Shown in pieces: positions 25,501-34,103 of a DNA stretch of 64,000 nucleotides (position 1 is the first letter of the stretch; every line of letters starts with the position of its first letter). This stretch comes from Tubiluchus corallicola. Its lineage: Eukaryota > Priapulida > Priapulimorpha > Priapulimorphida > Tubiluchidae. A model generated the notes under the pieces. It was not told the origin of the DNA and did no database searches. It saw only the letters and a program-made list of their open reading frames with translations. The DNA is taken from contig JAQGDQ010000269.1 in NCBI GenBank assembly GCA_030141605.1, positions 186,001 through 250,000 on the forward strand, written 5' to 3'. A program made the position numbers and the translations under genes.

Positions 25501-28500
25501 TGGTGCTGTCTGGTATGCAACTGATACAAGAATAGCAGACATTAGGCCTGATCATTCTGTCTGTTCAGGTTGTTCAGACCACAACAGTGCATTGTGTGTT
25601 GTGTATAGACACTGATGTGTGTGAAATGTCTGATTTGTTCACACCAAACTGATACAACATGAATTCTTTTTTTAATTTGTGCCTCACCCACAGATTATGT
25701 GGTAGTAGTTTGATGCTGATTATCATGGTATTGCTGTACGTTTTTTTTTCACAAAACGCCATTGCTATTGTACCAGTTTATATTACTGTTTTACAAGCAA
25801 GTTTTTACCATAATTTACTACCATTTACATAATCCATTTACTATTTTCGCTTTCATGGAAAGACAATTTTTTCCAATGCATTGTGGGCCGCTTTACACAT
25901 CCATTTCCTAATCCACTAAAAATCAATAACTGCTTACAGATTCTCTCGTGGAAGGTCAGGAGCATCCAATGTCGGCCTCACATTTGAATGAGTTTCCATG
26001 GTTTCACGGCACTCTTCCTCGTGTGGAAGCTGCTCAATTAGTGTTACAGGTTAGACAGAACGTAGTTAATCGTGTTAATATTACCCGTGCTGCATCCTCA
26101 TCTCACAAGTTATTTTCACAGTTATTAACCCTAAAGGATCAGTTTGACCCTCGCGATCAGCGGGTGGGCCACTTGTTTTCGACTGGACATTAGTTCTTGA
26201 AGTCTGTATTTAAACTGAGATGTACTAGAACAAAAAAGATTTGAAATAAGTTACATGGTCTGTACATCCTAAGGAATTTTGTGCACACATAGCTAGGCGA
26301 AAGTAGCTAAACTTTTCTCTTACATTAAAAACTACGTGATGCAGCTTTGAGAAAGTATCGACTACATCAGCATTTCCATTTCAAGTTGGCGTGCCAGTAT
26401 AAATTATGTGAATTGTCACTGCAAAAAATATGTGATAAAATGAAGTGATACAAAACCGTACAAGCTAATGTATTGTAATAAAATGGTAGCAATAGTAGTG
26501 ATACTAGAGATAGTGGTAGTGGTAGTGGTAGTGGTAGTGGTAGTGGTAGTGGTAGTGGTAGTAGTAGTATGACGGATGTAGTGGTAGTGGTTGTGATTGT
26601 GGTTGTTGCTGCAGCAGGAGTAAAAATAGGAAAACCTTTAATTTGCCATTAAAACAATACTGTTATAAATAGAAATCTTAAGGAGCATTAGGCTAATGGA
26701 TTCTGTGCTGAAAGTAAAAGGCAAATCACTCAGTTGTAAGCTATAAAACATTGTAATTATAGGAAACGGGATCATTTTTCGCATCCTACCCCATTTTGAA
26801 GTACTGTAAAAACTTTACATTTTAACACCTATAATAATGCCAAAGCATTTCTGATAATTAAATTATAGGTTAAAAACTTAATTAATGGCAGGCGAGTCCA
26901 AAACTAGCGATAATGTCGCAACTGAACATAATTTTCAACGGCACAAACATTCCATGAGCATGTTGCACGTGTTTGTGATATCGAAAATTGTCGTACAATG
27001 CTATTGTACAACACTCAGTGTGATGTACAAAAGCACAACAAATTTTAAATTCAAAATTCAAATTTCAAGTTTACCGCTGTACTCACGTATGTACTCTCGA
27101 ATGTGTGCACTATGTCACAACCGAACATTTCTGTATTGAGAAACACAGCACCTGTTTTTTGTGCAACTCATTTCCGAGATGTTTGTGCTAGTCCCTGTCT
27201 ATAGTTTAAGATGGGGTTCGGTTTGCCTTTAATGCAGTGTGTGCAAGTTTCTTTTAGAAGTCTGTTTTTAGTCTCTTCTGCTGAGATATTAATTATTCGT
27301 GTTGACATTCGTGTATATCTTGATTTATGAGCATGTTTTGGTAAATTTTCTCCCAAAACATCACGTGACCCATTTTCACTGTTTTCAAAGTTTAGTTTTG
27401 TATTCGTGTTTCGGTTCGACACTTCCAGGTCTGTAAACATCGTTGATTTAACCTTGAATTGCCAAAACTATTTTCCTGGGGTGTTTGTTTACTGTCTGTG
27501 TCTAATTCCACTTACAGCGTGTTTTGATATCCAGACGGAGCCACTGTTGCTTGTTTATGTGAGTAAATTGGCTGCAGTAAACTAAATTTACCATTTTTGA
27601 ATTTAATGCTGTTTAAATGCTGGGTTTAATGAAAAATTTGCACGCTTTATTTTCAGCAAGGTAATATGGGTCACGGCACATTCTTGGTGAGACAGAGCGA
27701 AACTCGTAAAGGAGAATACGTGCTGACTTTTAATTTCAATGGCCGAGCAAAGGTAACAGTTCCGATAGCAAAGAATTTGGGCAAAAGTTTGCAATTCCCC
27801 ACACTCAAGAAATTAGCTAGTGAAATGGATTAGGGTTAGCATTAGGATTAAGGTTGCGGTTAGGGTTAGGGTTAGGGTTAGGATTAGGGCTAGTGTTAGG
27901 CTTAGGGTTAGCGTTAGATTAGGTTAAGGGTGAAGATTATGGGGGTGTTTTAGGGTTAAGGTTAGGATTAGAGTTTGGGCATTTGAATTGTTTGGGGAGT
28001 TGCAAACTTCTTCCAAAATTTATTCTAGTTTGTTATTTATTCTTTCTCATTTGTAATTTTTCACGATTGAGAATTTGTTCTGCAGCGTTTATAACTGACA
28101 TTTAAATTCGCACGGGGAGTGCACATTCATTGCAGCACGTTTTGCTTTGTGTTGTGCTGACATTTGTGGTAAATAATTTCCCACACACACAGCCATCTTT
28201 TATTATTATAGGCCCATTCTGAACATGACATTTCAAACCGGGGACATTTCGTGTTTACCGATGGCGTTTTAACGATGGTTACAAAAACAGTAAAGGTTTT
28301 CTTGGGCAATTTTGTAGTTCTGTCATTTGTTCCATAAACGGCGCTACGGAGTTACAATAATTAAAGCATTGCTGTCTCACATCACTAAAAGTGTGCGTAT
28401 ACATTGCAGAAATTACATACTTATGAAAACAGCAGAAATAATTGTCAGAACACCAGAAAGTCATTTCATTTTTGTGTGTTAACCTTTTTTCGCTTACCAT

Positions 28501-31500
28501 ATCAAACGTATAATTGATAATTTTTGGTTTTTAGCTGTACATTTGCATGTAAACATAAAGTGTATATATCTTATATAAAGAACTAGGTTAACATACCTGT
28601 TTCGTATTGTATGTCCACTCATCTAGGCATGGTTGGTTAATATTTGCAGTAAAATATCCATGAAAATGCAATTTTTTATTTATTATTTCATTTTATTTCT
28701 TTTGCATAAATTATTAAATTGCAAGACTGTGTGTTAAATATAAATGAGTGTGAGACAAACTAGTACAGGTCTTTGAAATTACTTTCATATTCTTTTTCTG
28801 CGCTTCATACAGAAACATCTACATGAAGCATCAGCAAATTATTCCCAAGTTGAAAGTAATGTGATGAAACTTTTAAACCATTTGCAGCAAGAAATGTAAA
28901 AAGCTTGCAAAATATAGTTTCTGCTAAGTTCTGAATGTGATTAAACGATACCAATTTTGCAATACAATACTTTTTTCCAACGATATGATATCGATAATGT
29001 GTTATTCAGACAATACAACGAATTATTTCGAACGATAAAAAAACGATACTGAACATCTGGTTAGTTATTGTTCAAGGTATATCTGCATATTACAGCACCA
29101 TATTTTTGCAAGTCATTTCCTGACTCTATGGCACTGATTACACTTAACTGGAAAATGCCTTTAAAAACACAGCACTTGGCATTAGCCTGTCACTAAATCG
29201 ACTGAAGACAGTCACTATTCCTGGATGAAAGTGCAAGAACATTATTCAAACAACCTTTGAATAAATCTTTTTTCAATTTTATATATTTCCATCTCAGAAA
29301 TACGCACCAAATTCAATACAATAACGATATTACTAGTATAATATTGATGCAATAACGATAAAAACAAATTTCGTATTGAGATGATGATCGATAATTATCG
29401 ACAAGTTAGTATCGTTAGTATCCCTACACTGAGTAAAACTTCAACCTTCAACACTGGTTAAAATTTACTTATTACACAGTCAACAATTTCGCAAGAGAGG
29501 TTAAATAATTTGGCATTGATATCTATAGCAAATGATGTTATAAAGACACGGTCATATTCACAGACATGTCAGAAATTATCTTTACTTATAATAAAACATT
29601 GAAAATTTTATATGAGCTTCCAATTTTTAGTATGTCATTGTGGCTAAAATTGCAGTCTCAAGCCCTCAGCATTTTTTCGCTGAGACTGGCGTATTGTGTG
29701 AAACATAAAACATCAGTCTTCAACATAATGCAAAGTGAAAACTGCAAGTGTAGCAGAAGTACATAGAGAAGTGTGTGCACCATCCTAAAATCATCTACAC
29801 AATGTGTAGGCTTAAAGTTTAACGGGAACTGTGGTTCCTCTTTTACAGCACTTGCGCATGACAATTAACACGGACGGCCAGTGCAGGGTGCAGCACCTAT
29901 GGTTTCAAACCGTCTTCGACATGCTGGAACACTTCCGCACGCACCCCATCCCACTGGAGTCTGGTGGAACGTCTGATGTCACGCTAACGGATTACGTCAT
30001 CACTTCACCTCATCCTGTTAGGTGAGTCCAAGGTATGCATGAACACACTTCTTTTCTTATTATATTCTGCATAGCTATAGCTTATTACTATCACTTGTTG
30101 ACTGTTGCATGCACACAGATACCCTCGAAAGAAAAGAACCGCACGTATAACTATTAAAAAAATCTATACGTATAACTATTAAAAAAATCTATCATCTGTC
30201 CCTAAGCAAACGAACATGCATTAGAACATTTATAGTAGTAATGCTTACGACTTAAATGCATTGTGTAAACTTATTATACCTATTTCTATTATATCTTCTC
30301 CACCAGTAGTTTAATTTTTTGTACTTCCTCTCAAACCTTCCACCTGTTTACAATAGTGCCTTCATTATACTATGCCACTGGATTTTGCATCGACTGCTTA
30401 GGTTTAGCATAGCACCCCAAACACTTAAACTTAAAGATACTGCAGCTTCTGTTAGTTCAGTAATGATTTTAATAGTTGCTCCAAATAGTGCTTATAGTAA
30501 TGTATTACGCATAAAGAGGCGACGTCTACTGAGAAAAAAGAGTGAACATTAGAAGCTGGTGCTCTTTTAATTCAGCCTGGATGTAATAGTTAAAGAATAT
30601 CGTAAAGACACTAATGTTATCCTAAGTTTTTGTGCCACGAATCTTTTTAATTTTGCTTTAACATGAAATTCTAATTTGAATTAATGCATAAGATTTAAAC
30701 TGTTTGTTTTACATAAGAAATACTCGAACTGTGATTATGAGATTACGAAAATAATACCTAAAATATCTAACTAAATATTTAAACTAGATACCCAGGTCTA
30801 AACTACAGTCACACCCCTCTTTATAGTGCCACCCTTTATAATGCCAACCTAGCTTAACGCCCAAATTTTTACCAAAACAAATTGTGTATTTTGCATAGAC
30901 GTGCATGTGTTAATGCACCTCGTTATAATGCCATACTCGCTATAACAACGACGCTTTTACTGTCCCAAAGTAGGCAGTATAAAGAGATTTGCTTGTATTA
31001 CACTTTGCAATTGTTTACATTCTAAAGGTTTTTTGAACTATTATTAATAGCAAGCTTTTTTTGGAACAACCCCTATAGCTATGCCACTAATAACAGGGAG
31101 TAGAAGAAACCCGACCTTCATCAAGTTGTCATTGTTATTCCTAAGCCGGGAGTCATTTAGTTGAATAGTGCATTCTTTTGTTTGCATTCGTCACCATGGT
31201 TACCCCTATTAGGCTTTCGTAATTGCTTTTACGGATCAACACTAATACACTGGAGCACTTGCTAGATCAGTTCATTCAGCTGATGGTTTATTGTGGAAAC
31301 GAGAGTATTACACCGCATAGTCTCTCTAGGCTCATGTTTAAAATAAGTTTTTCATATGATGTGCTTGTAGGCAGAGCTTTTTAGTGATGTAGCTAGCAGT
31401 CACAATGTCGCATGCAGAGCAGAGACTGGTTAAAGTGTAATGGCTGCAATTTTTAGATAACTGTTGACAAATTAGTAATTAGTGGGTAAGTGTTGAGTTT

Positions 31501-32495
31501 GGGTAAAAAATGCCTCGCAACTTTACTACCTTGATGTTCATATTTGGTTTCTTTTCGACGTTGCATTTGATAGGATCCAGCTTTTTCCTAACTTTAAAAT
31601 CTGTAACTTTGAAACAGCTCAAGCGACTCGGTGTAGTTAGTCATGTGGTTCACCTAGTCAGAGTATCATAATCCGTAAAACAATAAAAACTAGCTTTTCT
31701 GGCTAGAACACACTGCCCCCCTCTTGGAAATATGTTTTATCTGTAACATAACGAAACTGCAAGCCAAGCATGATTACAAGTTCCAGTTGCACAGTGGCAC
31801 TTATTAAATCTTTTGTTTATTTTTAGTTTTTTCAGTAAAATTTGTCCACAGAAAATCAACTAGAGGTTAGAATAATATAAACTAATCTTACTGTGCATAT
31901 GTGCTAAGGCATCACAATAACATTCAAATACATTTTAAATACATGAAAAAACATATGTTTTAAACTCTATGGAATGGTGATTTGAAAAAATGTTGTTCCA
32001 TAGTGACCACAGAATAGACTTTTAAATAGATGAAAAAATTTGCAAATGGGACTGTTCACTGCTTAACAAATCTGTAGCTTTATTGTAGATTTTGTCAAAA
32101 TTTGTTCCTTACTATGGTGATAATGTTGTAATCCATTTTTCTCGTGATGGAACCATTGTATTCACCAGTGTTCTACACATTCATCTGGCATTTAACTTTT
32201 GTTTGTAAAAATTATTGTCATTTTGAGCATTTATTGTTTTAATGGTGAGCAATATCTAATTTGTCAACATTTGAATGCACTATTTTGTATTGTGATGCGT
32301 TTCAGGAGTTATCTGCGTCCTCGACGTCCGCGCTCGCTACACCATTCACCACATCGACCGGACAGCTCGGCTAGCAGCGGTTACACTGGCAGCCAGGGCA
32401 ATCTGACCGAAACTGACAACGACAACGCGAATCACAACAATCCTAATCATGCAACCAGCGGACGAGCCCGTGAAAATATGTACTCCTTTGTATAA
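1502..32495 (+). CDS. SH2B: SH2B/Lnk-family adaptor protein, 5' partial (eight exons)
   Basis: SH2B proteins are cytoplasmic adaptors that dock on activated receptor tyrosine kinases and JAKs through an SH2 domain and bind membranes through a PH domain. Exons seen: 1502-1603, 20622-20755, 24396-24448, 25067-25261, 25940-26049, 27657-27752, 29849-30021, 32306-32495. Reading phase is continuous and all introns are GT-AG. The first two exons give the second half of the PH domain ([13 protein letters not shown], then [16 protein letters not shown]), close to vertebrate SH2B1-3. Exons 3-4 are a Ser/Pro-rich linker. Exons 5-7 give the SH2 domain: PWFHGTLPR, then [17 protein letters not shown] with the phosphotyrosine-binding Arg, then [15 protein letters not shown] and HPIPLESGG. 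The last exon is low-complexity (Asn/Asp/His) and ends [10 protein letters not shown], matching the family's C-terminal tyrosine motif. The N-terminal dimerisation region and first half of the PH domain are not in view. The family is secure; orthology to SH2B1, 2 or 3 is not decided. Confidence 0.95.
2112..2300 (+). repeat. Partial copy of dispersed repeat B
   Basis: The segment beginning TTTAAAGGAACTGCCAAG and continuing through GTTAGAAAGCTTTGAGAAT and GATAAGCGCGTAGTGTAATTA aligns by eye with the start of the copy at 3474 (+) and the copy ending near 34026 (-). Only the first ~190 bp is clearly shared. Confidence 0.6.
3474..4005 (+). repeat. Dispersed repeat B, near full copy (~530 bp)
   Basis: It starts TTAAAGGGAAGGTCAAGCC and runs through a conserved ATGGCGGCTACC segment to CAGTAAAATAAACC. 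The same order of blocks appears in reverse complement at 33489-34026. No protein or clear terminal inverted repeat is visible. The TTAA at the start could be a piggyBac-type target site, but that is a guess. Confidence 0.7.
4281..4350 (+). repeat. tRNA-derived SINE head
   Basis: A B-box-like GGGTTCGAATCC near 4330 is preceded by ~45 bp that could be the rest of a tRNA-like arm. It is followed directly by the duplicated 62-bp sequence at 4362. No convincing cloverleaf forms, so it is more likely a SINE remnant than a tRNA gene. Confidence 0.4.
4362..4485. repeat. Two direct copies of a 62-bp unit
   Basis: The unit beginning GCCTTTTAACATTTGAACAG and ending ACCTGGCT occurs at 4362-4423 and again at 4424-4485 with only two or three differences. 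It is a recent tandem duplication next to the tRNA-like sequence. Confidence 0.9.
4658..4779. repeat. 33-bp direct repeat pair
   Basis: A 33-bp AT-rich sequence beginning TTTCCTTGCTATTATTACAT is present at 4658-4690 and 4747-4779, separated by 56 bp. The ORFs across it (4577-4850) are products of this low-complexity DNA and not genes. Confidence 0.75.
6023..6426. repeat. 49-bp tandem array (about eight copies)
   Basis: The unit reads GCCTATACAAGTAAAAGTTA followed by T(A/C)GTATTCGTAGAAGCCAT and (A/G)TTGTTGTAA. The core TATTCGTAGAA recurs about eight times, with truncated units near 6070-6140. Units are contiguous, so this is a minisatellite and not a spaced array. Variants AACCCAT/AAGCCAT and GATATC/GTTATC show limited divergence. 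Confidence 0.9.
7415..7525 (-). repeat. tRNA-derived SINE head, minus strand
   Basis: On the minus strand there is an A-box-like GTGCAATGGTTAACAATGC and, about 35 bp later, a B-box-like CATGGGTTTAAGTTTC. The order and spacing fit a polymerase III tRNA-type promoter, but no cloverleaf with a good acceptor stem was found. Confidence 0.4.
7772..7998. mobile_element. Small palindromic element with ~40-bp inverted ends and a hammerhead-like hairpin
   Basis: The left end (CTTCATCAAAATGGAATTTA, 7772 onward) is the inverted counterpart of the right end (TTGGCAATGAAATCCATTTT, up to 7998), about 40 bp with several changes. In the right half TGATAAT precedes a five-pair stem, GAACA/TGTTC (7949-7953 with 7958-7962), followed by GACCC. 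The mirrored left half retains GTTGAAACC. This layout resembles the element at 52842-53203. No flanking duplication was identified. Confidence 0.5.
8389..8810 (+). pseudogene. C-terminus and 3' UTR of a CR1-like LINE reverse transcriptase
   Basis: The frame from 8389 reads LLKIIFPN, then [20 protein letters not shown], a pattern typical of the extreme C-terminus of CR1/jockey-group LINE proteins (family knowledge). It is followed by ~180 bp of 3' UTR. The same LLPD... region and UTR recur in inverse orientation at 17855-18170, with blocks such as CACTGTATGTTTTACCTTGC in common. The element is 5'-truncated with no catalytic domain left. Confidence 0.7.
9350..9855 (+). repeat. Dispersed repeat C, copy 1 (~500 bp)
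   Basis: Blocks TAATTGGAAAAGAAAATTC, CACCAAAAACACATTATT, AAGAGTGTGCTGCAAATG and CAATAAGACAGCATGTAAG occur in the same order in the copy at 52612-53455; the first half also occurs at 63712-63945. No coding capacity or terminal repeat is visible. Confidence 0.7.
10505..10572 (+). tRNA. tRNA-like sequence, probable SINE head or tRNA pseudogene
   Basis: A nearly full cloverleaf can be drawn: acceptor GGGCTGG with CTAGTCC, a 3-bp D stem, anticodon stem TGGGA with TCCTA, a seven-base loop GTACTAA (formal anticodon ACT), and T arm TCGGG-TTCAAAT-CCCGA. The D loop lacks the GG pair, and the variable loop is short although ACT would be a serine anticodon, which normally has a long variable arm. A functional tRNA is therefore unlikely. 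Confidence 0.45.
12231..12320 (-). repeat. tRNA-derived SINE head, minus strand
   Basis: On the minus strand TTGGTGGCTGGGTGGTTTGG resembles an A box and GTCGAGTTCGAGACC a B box, in the right order. No full cloverleaf was found. Confidence 0.4.
14513..16487. repeat. Large inverted repeat with ~360-bp arms
   Basis: The left arm (14513-14872) and right arm (about 16118-16487) are reverse complements over their whole length, roughly 85-90% identical by eye. The outer ends read CTAGGAACAGCTGGTTATTC, and the inner ends share AGATCTTTTTCTATTAGATC. The left arm has a 640-bp insertion at its inner end (14881-15520). The remaining spacer (15529-16117) shows no gene. This is a foldback-type element or an inverted duplication. 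Confidence 0.85.
14881..15520. mobile_element. Non-autonomous hAT-type element (640 bp) with perfect 8-bp target duplication
   Basis: Both ends carry CAGTGGTTCCCAAA in inverted orientation, a terminal inverted repeat typical of the hAT superfamily. The flanks ATCTAGGT at 14873-14880 and at 15521-15528 are identical, as expected of an 8-bp target-site duplication. The interior has a poly-G run (14939-14951) and no intact transposase; ORFs at 14843-15109 and 15291-15518 (minus) have no recognised domain. Confidence 0.9.
16690..16965. repeat. GA-rich low-complexity tracts
   Basis: Two purine-rich tracts (about 16703-16738 and 16876-16965, mostly GAGA/GGGA) flank a 130-bp AT-rich segment containing ACCTTTATTTCAGTTCAAAG. 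That segment resembles the antisense 3' end of a retroelement, but no family can be named. Confidence 0.7.
17855..18170 (-). pseudogene. 3' end of a CR1-like LINE, minus strand
   Basis: On the minus strand the frame reads [20 protein letters not shown], followed by an AT-rich UTR. Both parts match the fragment at 8500-8790 in the same order, including the block ending TTTTGTAATTTTATGCTG. It is truncated just before the conserved LLP and carries no catalytic domain. Confidence 0.7.
18987..19778 (-). mobile_element. hAT-type MITE (family A) with expanded terminal satellite
   Basis: The left end CAGGGCCGAATTATGACTTT and right end ...AATCCAGCCCTG match in inverse orientation the ends of the copies at 49336-52004 and 53957-54318. 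The flanks GTGACCGG (18979-18986) and ATGACCTG (19779-19786) agree at six of eight positions, consistent with an old 8-bp duplication. The interior differs from other copies because its terminal 62 bp is repeated eight times (19271-19766). Confidence 0.8.
19271..19766. repeat. 62-bp tandem array, eight units
   Basis: Units start at 19271, 19333, 19395, 19457, 19519, 19581, 19643 and 19705, exactly 62 bp apart. Each reads AATCCAGCCCTG(G/A)TGCAAAG, then CTTGAACGGCCTCAGGCTGC and a CACTAGCCTATAGGAT tail. The unit is the terminal segment of MITE family A, so the array arose by local amplification within the transposon. Confidence 0.95.
20085..20130. repeat. Short interstitial telomere-like tract
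   Basis: GGGTTAGGGTTAGG followed by GGGGGTTAGGGGTTAAGG and TTAGGG forms a degenerate TTAGGG run of about 45 bp. Confidence 0.7.
20415..20485. repeat. Degenerate ACAAT microsatellite
   Basis: The stretch is built of ATACAATAC/ACAAT steps with scattered substitutions. Confidence 0.7.
22131..22591. repeat. Foldback element: 60-bp inverted arms around an ATAC microsatellite
   Basis: The left arm (22131-22190) contains TTAAATAACTAGGTG, AAAATTAGATTTTGAGGC and GTGCATTTCATA. The right arm (22531-22591) is its reverse complement with about six changes. The whole interior is tetranucleotide repeat. A further partial arm, TTAAATTAGATTTTGAGGCC, lies at 20953-20985, showing that this arm sequence is a dispersed repeat. 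Confidence 0.85.
22189..22525. repeat. (ATAC)n microsatellite, about 337 bp
   Basis: A nearly perfect ATAC/TACA tetranucleotide run, interrupted only by small slips at about 22302 and 22366. ORFs of 70-134 codons on both strands across it (repeating YIHT or MYVC) are artefacts of the repeat. Confidence 0.97.
22598..23200. repeat. Region of degenerate internal duplications
   Basis: The block beginning CAGTGTTTAAACATT occurs near 22738 and again near 22887. The block with ACATAGATT(T/A)GCATGGG(G)CCC occurs near 22840 and near 23172. The left edge CAGGGCCATCTTAACAGC (22599) looks like a transposon terminus, but no matching inverted right end was found. Confidence 0.5.
23735..23850 (+). repeat. 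Probable retroelement 3' tail with CTGT/TGCC microsatellite
   Basis: GGTTAATAAAGATTTAT is followed directly by a CTGT run and then TGCCTGC repeats, the pattern left by a LINE or SINE with a short tandem-repeat tail. The body upstream (23200-23735) is not recognised. Confidence 0.45.
24571..24682. repeat. 33-bp tandem repeat, about 3.3 units
   Basis: Units begin ACTGTGCAGGTCATAAATGC, ACTATGTAGATCATAAATGC and ACTGTGCAGGTCATAGATGC at 33-bp steps. The multiple of three makes the minus-strand ORF at 24487-24687 repeat [11 protein letters not shown]; it lies in an SH2B intron and is not a gene. Confidence 0.85.
26505..26580. repeat. GGTAGT microsatellite
   Basis: About ten hexamer steps of GGTAGT/GTAGTG in the SH2B intron between the first and second SH2 exons, with a degenerate GTGGTTGT continuation to about 26610. 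Confidence 0.9.
27827..27970. repeat. Interstitial telomere-like TTAGGG tract (~140 bp)
   Basis: Four perfect consecutive GGTTAG steps lie at about 27856-27882, surrounded by variants (TTAGGA, TTAGCG, TTAGGC) over 140 bp. It starts only 75 bp after the SH2 exon ending at 27752. Confidence 0.85.
28940..29431. mobile_element. Candidate hAT-type MITE rich in CGATA motifs
   Basis: The right end, read on the minus strand, is CAGTGTAGGGATACTAACGA, a CAGTG-type terminus. The region has many CGATA/TATCG motifs in inverted orientation (about 28946, 28982, 29034, 29323, 29388, 29412). The left terminus is eroded and no target duplication was found. Confidence 0.45.
30143..30192. repeat. Perfect 25-bp tandem duplication
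   Basis: The 25-mer starting ACGTATAACTATTAAAAAAA is present twice with no difference at 30143-30167 and 30168-30192, just after an SH2 exon. Confidence 0.9.
30806..30995. mobile_element. pogo/Tigger-like MITE (190 bp) with TA target
   Basis: The left end CAGTCACACCCCTCTTTATA and the inverted right end CAAGCAAATCTCTTTATACT align as ~25-bp terminal inverted repeats, and TA flanks both sides (30804-30805 and 30996-30997). This fits the Tc1/mariner-pogo group. No transposase is encoded. Confidence 0.6.
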
Positions 32496-32716
32496 TAAGC
32501 TAATTGCGGACTTCAAAAGTCCTGACAATGCCTGAAGAAAGAATAGTTAGACTGAAAATGTGACTTGATGCTTATTACTGTATTGGCAAGTTATATCTTT
32601 ATTATATTCTCATGATGCAGTGTCTGCATGAGAATAATACGGAAACATTTAAGATATCAGTGTTCACAAAATCATTTTGAAGCCAAAATCCAATGATGAC
32701 CAATACAGGGTGAATA

Positions 32717-33063
32717 CAGGGTGTTTCATAAGTTTATCTCTAATTTGATATTCAGTTGGCTAATCTGCAGCAAATTGGAGAACTACATTCATGTTATGGT
32801 TACTTGAGAATTTTTTAAATCTACATTTCAAATTTTGCTCTATTTTCTTCTACTGCTATACTGCATGGCTGCATACAAAAAGGGTGGTTTAACAGGTGTA
32901 AACCGCTGCTGTATGCAGTATGATAAAAATATGAAGCCAAGTTTTCATGCCAGTAAAATTATCATTAGTTGTAAACCCAGCAATTGAATGGTTCATTTGA
33001 TTCCTCTGGTAACTCCCATGTTAATTATTCCTTAAAAATGATGAGGAACTTTTGAAACACCTG
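32717..33063. mobile_element. Candidate MITE with CAGGGTGTTTC ends in the SH2B 3' flank
   Basis: The left end CAGGGTGTTTCATAAGTT and inverted right end CAGGTGTTTCAAAAGTTCC are closely similar. The 347-bp interior has a secondary hairpin around 32850-32930 and no ORF. No clear target duplication was found. The element lies about 220 bp after the SH2B stop and so may be transcribed in the 3' UTR. Confidence 0.5.
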
Positions 33064-33488
33064 GCATTTCCTTTAGAAGCCACACGTGTGTAGCCACATT
33101 ATACTGAAATCAAGTACCTGCAAGTTTCTATGTGTAGGGTAAAGGCATCACAAACCATTGCGTTCTACTGCAGTCTGTAGTTATACTATTTCTGCTATGC
33201 TTTACGATATAATTGTCAATTTTCTAAATGGCCTTTTTACACTTTTTAATCTCAAGATTGTGCATTTTGCTACTTTCCGTGATTAGATGGAAAGCCAGTT
33301 CTACTCAAGTTTCTTTCACGTTGCTGATCAAAGAATTAATAGCAACTGAAGCGTTTGTTGGCATCCTCAGAGGTTTCAGAATTTGTGTGAATAAAAGAGG
33401 ATGAGGAGACTGTAATTGAGTGACTAGTGAATGTTGGACATTCATTCAGCTGCTGACTGTCTTCTATATCGATTTGCAAAGATACAAT

Positions 33489-34026
33489 TTACCTTCAGTA
33501 TGGTGGGTTTATTTTACTGCTATCATTTAGACTTAGAAAAATCTAACAAAAGAAATTTGCAAAGAACTGCATATAAAGCATAAATTTAAAATATACTACC
33601 TCCATATAGAGTGTGGCGGTTGCCGCCATCCACTTGAAAGTCATGATGTAGCTGGGAGATTTCATGACTTCATAAGCGCGTCGTGGTTTTCCGTAAGCTT
33701 GTTGTACTATTTCAAACTTCTGCAGCTCCTCTAATGTTAATGTAAAAATATAACAAAAGTAGCTATCTAATTGTTTTTTGTAAAAACTTACTACATTTTT
33801 GATGAAGATTGATGGTGCGCTACTTTTGTTCAAGACAAATGACGTCATTGGTAAAAGAATGGGCATTGAAAATGGGAGCTACCAAGCATGAAATAATCAA
33901 GACTTTAAAGTGGTTTTACTAGCTACACGAGGCACTTATTGCTGTTTTATTACTAAATCCTTCTAACATTTTTCGTGAACATTGAAATAAGCCTAAAATA
34001 ATAGAAGGCTTGACCTTTCCTTTAAC
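33489..34026 (-). repeat. Dispersed repeat B, minus-strand copy
   Basis: The reverse complement starts TTAAAGGAAAGGTCAAGCC and ends near CAGTAAAATAAACC, matching 3474-4005 over its length. The 107-codon minus ORF at 33543-33866 lies within it; the plus-strand copy at 3700-3940 does not keep that frame, so it is not a conserved gene. Confidence 0.75.
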
Positions 34027-34051
34027 ACGAGCCATTTGAGAAATCAAAGAA

Positions 34052-34103
34052 AGCACATATTAGATGTTTTAGCTCACAGCACATATTAGATGTTTTAGCT
34101 CAC
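34052..34103. repeat. Perfect 26-bp tandem duplication
   Basis: The 26-mer beginning AGCACATATTAGATGTTTTA occurs at 34052-34077 and 34078-34103 without change, immediately after repeat B. Confidence 0.9.

Noticed and set aside
33543-33866. 107-codon minus-strand ORF
   Set aside because: It lies in repeat B and the frame is not kept in the other copy.
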